Source: JADKBO01 sp037968395
GTDB lineage: Bacteria > Bacteroidota > Bacteroidia > Chitinophagales > Saprospiraceae
DNA: 9,353 bases
NCBI GenBank assembly: GCA_037968395.1
Contig: JBBKVK010000100.1
Coordinates: 1 to 9,353, forward strand
Direction of reading: 5' to 3'
How positions within the stretch are numbered: position 1 is the stretch's first letter; the number at the start of each line of letters is the position of its first letter. A model generated the notes under the pieces. The model was not told the DNA's origin and did no database searches. It saw only the letters and a program-made list of their open reading frames with translations. This document shows positions 5,784-9,353 of this stretch, piece by piece. Made by a program: the position numbers and the translations under genes.

Positions 5784-6485
5784 TCAGCTATTATTAGGTA
5801 GAATTTTGATTATGTCTGATTCTACTTCCAAGGTGTATGGATGTTTCATATTCAATAAATAATTCTTTAATTCTTGGATTGTAGGATAATCGTTCTTACC
5901 TACAAAATCTCTTGCATCATCCACCAATACAACATGATAGTCTCCTGAAGAGAATACTGCATCGAGCTCAGCATATATTGGGCACTCTACATCACTTTTA
6001 GCTGTAACACCTCCGCAATAGTGTCCATCTAACCAATAAATTGTTTTACTTTTTAAAGTGGGCGCCAAATTAGGTAGAACTAAACCACTATCACCTTTGT
6101 GAAGATGCACATGTGGTTCCTCCTTAAAAGTAATCAATGCGTCTTGATAATACTTATCGCTTAACTCAATAGAGTGTATTTCAGTAAAATTTTTAAGTTG
6201 AGCAGAAATCATTTCTCCTTTGTAAGTTCCTGTTTCTACCAAAATTTTGCAGCCAAACTCTTTAGCATATTTACTTAAAAAAAGCTGTTTCACCTTAGGT
6301 GGAGGTGGCTTTGGAAAATTGTGTTTTTGCCAATTTAAAACCAACCAATCAATCTCAGAATCATTGATAAGACCATCATTGATCCATTCTTGTACCAAAG
6401 GGTGCTTTTTCCACTTTTTCCTTAGGTGAGGAATGTAAACAGATTTTACAAGATTAACTATTGGCCTAGGAAATGTAGATTTCAT
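5784..6485 (-). CDS. SAM-dependent methyltransferase-like protein of surface polysaccharide loci
   Basis: The product has 233 residues and appears cytoplasmic. After a basic N-terminal helix (about 1-30) and a proline-rich stretch (P-K-P-P-P-P-K near 58-64) comes a Rossmann-type core. Motif I is V-E-T-G-T-Y-K-G at 83-90, followed by S-I-E-L at 105-108 (the acidic residue expected to bind the SAM ribose), H-K-G-D-S-G at 129-134, W-L-D-G-H-Y-C-G-G at 151-159, and V-L-V-D-D-A-R near 186-192. This order matches class I methyltransferase-like proteins often found in glycan clusters. The first loop is E-T-G-T-Y-K-G rather than the usual D-x-G-x-G-x-G, so methyl transfer is probable but not certain, and the target is unknown. 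It stands alone on this strand, with its own TAnnTTTG box just upstream. Confidence 0.7.
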   Translation of the reverse strand: MKSTFPRPIVNLVKSVYIPHLRKKWKKHPLVQEWINDGLINDSEIDWLVLNWQKHNFPKPPPPKVKQLFLSKYAKEFGCKILVETGTYKGEMISAQLKNFTEIHSIELSDKYYQDALITFKEEPHVHLHKGDSGLVLPNLAPTLKSKTIYWLDGHYCGGVTAKSDVECPIYAELDAVFSSGDYHVVLVDDARDFVGKNDYPTIQELKNYLLNMKHPYTLEVESDIIKILPNNS

Positions 6486-6507
6486 ATTAATTAGCTTAAT
6501 TTAAGGG

Positions 6508-6515
6508 CAAATTTA
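6508..6515 (-). promoter_or_regulatory. -7 box (TAAATTTG) upstream of the gene at 5784-6485
   Basis: On the - strand TAAATTTG matches TAnnTTTG exactly and sits 22 bases before the ATG at 6485. The -33 element is poor: only TTTT lies about 16-17 bases upstream. Together with the box at 6559-6566 it makes the 86 bp gap a divergent promoter region. Confidence 0.45.
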
Positions 6516-6554
6516 GGATATTAATATTAAGAAAAGATATATATGTAGTAAATA

Positions 6555-6573
6555 ATTATATATTTGAGCAAAT
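6555..6573 (+). promoter_or_regulatory. -7 box (TATATTTG) in a 19-base element shared with 9276-9294
   Basis: TATATTTG at 6559-6566 matches the Bacteroidota -7 consensus exactly. It lies inside ATTATATATTTGAGCAAAT (6555-6573), which recurs at 9276-9294 with one mismatch. Transcription would begin around 6570-6573, right at the ATG at 6572, so the message would be leaderless or nearly so. No TTTG is seen at the -33 distance. Confidence 0.42.
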
Positions 6574-7417
6574 GGAAGAAACAATAACTAAGTTTATTAA
6601 GAGTTTATATTCAATATTAAACACTCTAGTAAGTTCATTAAAAATTTTAATGAAATCTAATTTTAGTAATAGAGTTCAATATTCACAAAATGCTCAAGGA
6701 ACATGTTTTGTCATAAGTAATGGTCCAAGCGCTAAAAAATATATTGAAGAAAATAAAACTGAGCTGAATATACATGATTTGATATGTGTCAATCACTTTG
6801 CATTTTCTGAGTTCTTTCCAACTCTAAAGCCTAATAACTATATTTTACTAGATAGGAATATTTGGTTAGAAAGCAAGGGAGTTTATCCTAGATTTTTTAA
6901 TTATTTAATTGATAATACTAGCTGGCCAATGATAATGCATGTCCCGTCTTATGGGAAAAATAATCAAAGAATACTTAGCCTAAGAAAAAATAAAAATATT
7001 GAACTTAAATTTTATAATTATACAGTATATAAAGGTCACGAATCAATAGGACATTATTTTTATAAAAAAGGCCTAGCTTCAATTCAATTTAGGAATGTGT
7101 TAGGAGCGGCCATATTTCTAGCTATTAATAAAGGGTATAGTCAAGTGAATATTGTTGGAGGAGATCATGATTGGCAAAAAAACATAATCGTTAATAAAGA
7201 AAATGAGATTAAAATAGAAATGACTCACTTCTATGATAAAGAAAAACAGTTTAGCCCAATATACATTGAAGGAAAAGCTCTTCCGATCCATGAACTATAT
7301 TACTTATATTATCAAACTTTTAGTGCCTATCACAAATTAAATAAATATGCGAAATCTGTAAATTGTAATATTAAAAACATGTATGAATTTTCATTTATTG
7401 ATGCATTTGAAAAATGA
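6572..7417 (+). CDS. GT42/DUF115-like Rossmann protein, putative glycosyltransferase
   Basis: The product has 281 residues. It shows the two hallmark stretches shared by GT42 sialyltransferases (Cst-I/II type) and DUF115 proteins. The first is a nucleotide-binding loop, F-V-I-S-N-G-P-S-A at 46-54, followed by V-N-H-F at 73-76. The second is G-A-A-I-F-L-A-I-N-K-G-Y at 178-189, leading to I-V-G-G-D-H-D-W at 194-201. These suggest a sugar transferase that uses a nucleotide-activated sugar, possibly a CMP-linked nonulosonic acid. No gene for making such a sugar is present in the window, so the donor is a guess. Residues 1-27 are hydrophobic and basic and could be a membrane-associating helix. ATG 6572 is used; if the promoter box at 6559 is real, ATG 6650 (residue 27) would be an alternative start. 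It is flanked by genes on the opposite strand. Confidence 0.65.
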   Translation: MEETITKFIKSLYSILNTLVSSLKILMKSNFSNRVQYSQNAQGTCFVISNGPSAKKYIEENKTELNIHDLICVNHFAFSEFFPTLKPNNYILLDRNIWLESKGVYPRFFNYLIDNTSWPMIMHVPSYGKNNQRILSLRKNKNIELKFYNYTVYKGHESIGHYFYKKGLASIQFRNVLGAAIFLAINKGYSQVNIVGGDHDWQKNIIVNKENEIKIEMTHFYDKEKQFSPIYIEGKALPIHELYYLYYQTFSAYHKLNKYAKSVNCNIKNMYEFSFIDAFEK

Positions 7418-7431
7418 AAACTAGTATATTA

Positions 7432-7448
7432 TTCCAACTGTCTTGGAA
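7432..7448. terminator. Short stem-loop between convergent genes, possible bidirectional terminator
   Basis: TTCCAA (7432-7437) and TTGGAA (7443-7448) form a perfect 6-bp stem around CTGTC, within the 33 bp between the stops of two convergent genes. It abuts the perfect 14-bp palindrome AAAATCATGATTTT (7447-7460), which contains the stop codon of the - strand gene. The placement suits transcription termination in both directions, but the stem is short and no clean T tract follows. Confidence 0.35.
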
Positions 7449-7450
7449 AA

Positions 7451-7915
7451 TCATGATTTTACTGCAATATAATTCCATCTTGTTTTGCTATCAAACTCAT
7501 TTCCATCTATATCAATCATTTTATGTTTATAATACTCCTTTACTTGAAATCCATAAGAATTTAAAATTTCAATAAACTCAAATGGCGGAATAGAAAACAT
7601 TTTTTTGGGTGATATGATAAATGGTTCATTTTTAACAAAAACGCTACCCAATTGCTTAACTCTAAACCAAAATTGCATAAATCCTTGATTTTTTATGGTC
7701 CAAAAAAGCCATTCAAATATCGAGTCACCATAATTCCTCCCTTCAAATTCTTCACTATCAGGCATTTCTCCAATATAAACTAGACCACCCTTTTTTGTAA
7801 CTCTATACAATTCTTTAACAGATGCAATTGCCTTCTCTACGGTTTCTGCATAAATTAATACTCCATTGCATACAACAATGTCAGCATAGTTATCGGATAT
7901 GTTTGTTTTATCCAT
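7451..7915 (-). CDS. C-terminal half of the interrupted methyltransferase
   Basis: This stretch of 154 residues would require reinitiation at ATG 7915, 21 bases after the premature TAG and in the same frame. It begins inside the fold with S-D-N-Y-A-D-I-V-V-C-N-G-V-L-I-Y and continues with E-L-Y-R-V-T-K-K-G-G-L-V-Y-I-G-E-M, the typical strand 4 and strand 5 segments of a class I methyltransferase. The target-facing C-terminal part is rich in aromatic residues. Without motif I it cannot bind SAM by itself. The sequence is otherwise intact, so the break is either recent or tolerated. Confidence 0.55.
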   Translation of the reverse strand: MDKTNISDNYADIVVCNGVLIYAETVEKAIASVKELYRVTKKGGLVYIGEMPDSEEFEGRNYGDSIFEWLFWTIKNQGFMQFWFRVKQLGSVFVKNEPFIISPKKMFSIPPFEFIEILNSYGFQVKEYYKHKMIDIDGNEFDSKTRWNYIAVKS

Positions 7916-7936
7916 TAGACCAAGTTGAATTGATAT

Positions 7937-8257
7937 CTAGTATTCTATAGTCTTGACTTCATTTAATAGGTATTCTTTAACCCTTGTAACTTCTTCTTCG
8001 GTAGGAAGAATGCCTTCTAACTTACCTATATTGGCATCAATCCCTCGTTGATTAGCTTTCTGTAATAACATTCCATCTCCACAACCAATATCAACTAATA
8101 CCGTATCTGGGTTTAATTTGATTTTAGAAAGTATTTGATTAACAATAAATTTTGTTAAATCTGTTCGACCTGATCTTCCTGTCAGCTCATTAATGTCTTT
8201 TGATTTTGCTTTAAGACGATAAGCTTCGATGTAGGATTTAGGTTTATATATGGTCAT
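7937..8257 (-). CDS. N-terminal half of the interrupted methyltransferase
   Basis: This is the stretch of 106 residues from ATG 8257 to the premature TAG. It has a basic N-terminal lead (about 1-45) and SAM motif I, V-L-V-D-I-G-C-G-D-G-M-L-L, at about 53-65. The chain ends soon after the segment I-G-K-L-E-G-I-L-P at 77-85. It lacks the remaining strands of the fold and the target-binding part, so it should be inactive alone. It lies 59 bp downstream of the larger methyltransferase gene and is probably cotranscribed with it. Confidence 0.6.
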   Translation of the reverse strand: MTIYKPKSYIEAYRLKAKSKDINELTGRSGRTDLTKFIVNQILSKIKLNPDTVLVDIGCGDGMLLQKANQRGIDANIGKLEGILPTEEEVTRVKEYLLNEVKTIEY

Positions 8258-8289
8258 ACAGTATATTTATCTTCACAAAAAATCAAACT

Positions 8290-8307
8290 ATAATTGGAAA
8301 CAATTAT
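8290..8307. repeat. Intergenic hairpin within the methyltransferase operon
   Basis: ATAATTG (8290-8296) and CAATTAT (8301-8307) form a perfect 7-bp stem around GAAA, or TTTC in the transcribed - strand sense. It sits in the 59 bp between the stop of the upstream methyltransferase gene and the start of the interrupted one. The stem is almost all A-T, so it is weak. It may act as an RNA processing or partial termination site, or do nothing. Confidence 0.3.
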
Positions 8308-8316
8308 TTTGTTTAT

Positions 8317-9228
8317 TTAATCAATGGATTTTCCATAATGAATGGCCAATATGGCATTTGTTTTTATCAAGCATGGAATACCACCTAAAATAGGATACGC
8401 TAAAAACCCTTCGGAAGAATATAAAAAATTATCTGCGGTCGTTTTTAATACTTTTTTACTAATTGGGCAAAGAAATTCTAAAATGCTATTTGACTCAACA
8501 TTTTTTTCAATTACAATCAAACAACTTGGATTTAAAGGATTAATTGTCGTATCAAATTCCCTATATTCAATTACCTTATAACCTAAGTCTAATGCAGTTT
8601 CAAATAATTTTGTTACATAACCATTTTTTCGCATCCTTTGCTTTCCTTCTTCACTGGCAAACTCATATCCTGGCTCTATTAAAATTAAATACTTTGACGT
8701 TATCCTGTAGAGTTCTGTTAATGCCTCTTTTTCAAAACCACCATTAGGTTCTATTGAATGGCTCGTATATACTATTTCTACCGAATTATCTGGAACAGGT
8801 ACATTAAACATATCTGCAACAAATAATTTAACATTTTCCAAGTTTTTTCTTGTTAGAAACTGCTTTGCATAATTTAACCTAGACCAAGAAATATCAAAAC
8901 CTAAAATATTTTTTGGGGTTTTGTTTAACTTTGGAATTACATCAGATAGTGTGGTTGCTTCCCCTATGCCAACCTCTAATAATGATTTAATCTCTAAATC
9001 TCCTGTTAAATTATTAATAACTTTAGCAATATTAAAAGTATTGAGTTGAGCATATTCTTGATTGTTGTAATAGCTTTTAATATAATTACCTGCTTGGAAA
9101 TCATAGCTAATCATTATATCTTCAATAGAGTTCGTTTTATTTTCCTTAATTGAGTTTAAATATTCAATAATGTTTTCACCTTTTTCAAAAATTCCTTTTA
9201 TTTTTCCTAACAAGTCAAATTGTTTCAT
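8317..9228 (-). CDS. SAM-dependent methyltransferase with degenerate Trm112-like C-terminal tail
   Basis: The product has 303 residues. A helical N-terminal region (about 1-75) precedes a class I methyltransferase core. Motif I is L-E-V-G-I-G-E-A-T at 84-92, the ribose-binding acidic residue is in G-F-D-I-S at 110-114, motif III-like V-A-D-M is at 137-140, and D-N-S-V-E-I-V-Y is at 147-154. The last 50 residues (about 252-289) match the outline of a Trm112/UPF0434 zinc ribbon: C-P-I-S at 254-257 and Y-P-I-L-G-G-I-P at 278-285. Most of the expected cysteines are replaced, so zinc binding is doubtful. It probably methylates a sugar, lipid or glycan end, judging by its neighbours. A TAnnTTTG box lies 9-16 bases before the ATG and another at 9259-9266. 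It is probably the first gene of a two-gene operon with the interrupted methyltransferase. Confidence 0.78.
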   Translation of the reverse strand: MKQFDLLGKIKGIFEKGENIIEYLNSIKENKTNSIEDIMISYDFQAGNYIKSYYNNQEYAQLNTFNIAKVINNLTGDLEIKSLLEVGIGEATTLSDVIPKLNKTPKNILGFDISWSRLNYAKQFLTRKNLENVKLFVADMFNVPVPDNSVEIVYTSHSIEPNGGFEKEALTELYRITSKYLILIEPGYEFASEEGKQRMRKNGYVTKLFETALDLGYKVIEYREFDTTINPLNPSCLIVIEKNVESNSILEFLCPISKKVLKTTADNFLYSSEGFLAYPILGGIPCLIKTNAILAIHYGKSID

Positions 9229-9249
9229 TTTTTTACCAAAGGTAAAAAA
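9229..9249. promoter_or_regulatory. 9-bp inverted repeat over the -7 box next to a start codon
   Basis: TTTTTTACC (9229-9237) and GGTAAAAAA (9241-9249) are a perfect inverted repeat around AAA, directly abutting the ATG at 9228 of the - strand methyltransferase gene. On that strand TACCTTTG (9237-9244) inside the repeat is an exact TAnnTTTG match. If this box is used, the transcript would start within a few bases of the ATG and the repeat would overlap the promoter as an operator. If transcription starts at the box at 9259-9266, the repeat would form a hairpin in the leader, just before the start codon. Confidence 0.45.
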
Positions 9250-9258
9250 TCATTTGTT

Positions 9259-9287
9259 CAAATATATATTATAATATTATATATTTG
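9259..9287. promoter_or_regulatory. Back-to-back divergent -7 boxes in a 10-bp inverted repeat
   Basis: CAAATATATA (9259-9268) and TATATATTTG (9278-9287) are perfect inverted copies separated by 9 bases. Each arm contains TATATTTG pointing outward: on the - strand at 9259-9266 toward the methyltransferase gene, and on the + strand at 9280-9287 toward the right edge. For the + box a TTTG lies at 9253-9256, 23 bases upstream and slightly too far for the usual spacing. For the - box none is seen. A divergent promoter pair is likely; its right half is the 19-base element also found at 6555-6573. Confidence 0.42.
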
Positions 9288-9313
9288 AGGAAATAAAGAG
9301 CAGCATATAGATT

Positions 9314-9331
9314 TTGTTATTTTTATAACAA
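9314..9331 (+). repeat. Hairpin in the presumed leader of the next gene
   Basis: TTGTTAT (9314-9320) and ATAACAA (9325-9331) form a perfect 7-bp stem with a TTTT loop, about 27-44 bases after the + strand -7 box at 9280-9287. No start codon ATG occurs on the + strand between 9288 and the end of the window, so the leader of that transcript would be at least about 60 bases long. The stem is A-T rich, and its role is unknown. Confidence 0.28.
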
Positions 9332-9353
9332 GTAATTACTACCAACTTTTACT

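Larger units (their letters stand above)
7451..8257 (-). pseudogene. SAM-dependent methyltransferase interrupted by an in-frame TAG
   Basis: Read from ATG 8257 to the TGA at 7451-7453, one - strand frame encodes a complete class I methyltransferase of 268 codons, except that codon 107 (7937-7939) is TAG. The frame before and after the stop is the same: E-Y, stop, I-S-I-Q-L-G-L-M-D-K. No base has been gained or lost. SAM-binding motif I (V-D-I-G-C-G-D-G) lies before the stop at 55-62, and the rest of the core (A-D-I-V-V-C-N-G-V-L at 125-134, then K-K-G-G-L-V-Y-I-G) lies after it. Neither half could make a working enzyme alone. Elsewhere in this window TAG is an ordinary stop codon (1972, 2783, and on the - strand at 2775), so routine read-through is unlikely. 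A recent nonsense mutation is the simplest reading. A sequencing error, or assembly of two separately translated halves, remains possible. Confidence 0.75.

Noticed and set aside
6247..6429. + strand open frame of 60 codons inside the methyltransferase-like gene
   Set aside because: Its glycine run is the antisense of the proline stretch in the real - strand protein.
7937..7939. TAG read as pyrrolysine or another recoded amino acid
   Set aside because: TAG serves as an ordinary stop in several other genes of the window, and nothing in the sequence suggests a recoding signal.
8342..8747. Two + strand open frames inside the methyltransferase gene at 8317-9228
   Set aside because: They are antisense to clear SAM-binding motifs and to the Trm112-like tail.

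Overview
The window is AT-rich and looks like a chromosomal piece of a Bacteroidota genome (Flavobacteriia or Saprospiria-like). Three things suggest this: several genes are preceded by the Bacteroidota -7 element TAnnTTTG, Shine-Dalgarno sites are mostly absent, and the signal peptides end in the short S-Q or A-Q form typical of the phylum. There are no rRNA, tRNA, CRISPR or transposase genes. The first 30 bases are probably the tail of an upstream gene, closed by a strong intrinsic terminator at 51-81.

Region 1 (99-3290) is a compact envelope module. Four + strand genes are packed end to end, with overlaps of 17 bp, 0 bp and about 47 bp. They encode a secreted protein of unknown function, a YidD-family protein that unusually carries a signal peptide, and two related secreted proteins. 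Each of these two has a helical-repeat (TPR-like) part followed by a glycine-rich membrane domain with an I-P-G-x-G motif. Two of the four genes must start at TTG. A fifth gene, for a secreted protein with two glycine-rich membrane segments, converges from the - strand and overlaps the last + strand gene by 11 bp. This module is the best candidate for an undescribed system: an exported or periplasmic relative of the membrane-insertion factor YidD with dedicated partners.

Region 2 (3291-3501) is a 211 bp divergent promoter region with a good Bacteroidota promoter on the - strand, a -7 box on the + strand, and two short palindromes placed over or between the promoter elements.

Region 3 (3502-9228) looks like part of a surface-polysaccharide (O-antigen, capsule or exopolysaccharide) locus. 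In order it holds a GT-B glycosyltransferase and an RfbE-like NAD-dependent sugar epimerase (both +), a SAM-methyltransferase-like protein (-), a GT42/DUF115-like Rossmann protein (+), a SAM methyltransferase broken by an in-frame TAG (-), and another SAM methyltransferase with a degenerate Trm112-like tail (-). A plausible shared role is to make, transfer and methylate unusual sugars, but no substrate can be read from the sequence. The repeated strand switches, each new transcription start having its own TAnnTTTG box, suggest a locus assembled piece by piece.

Region 4 (9229-9353) is a second divergent regulatory region. It has nested inverted repeats, two back-to-back TATATTTG boxes, and a 19-base element almost identical to the one in front of the gene at 6572.
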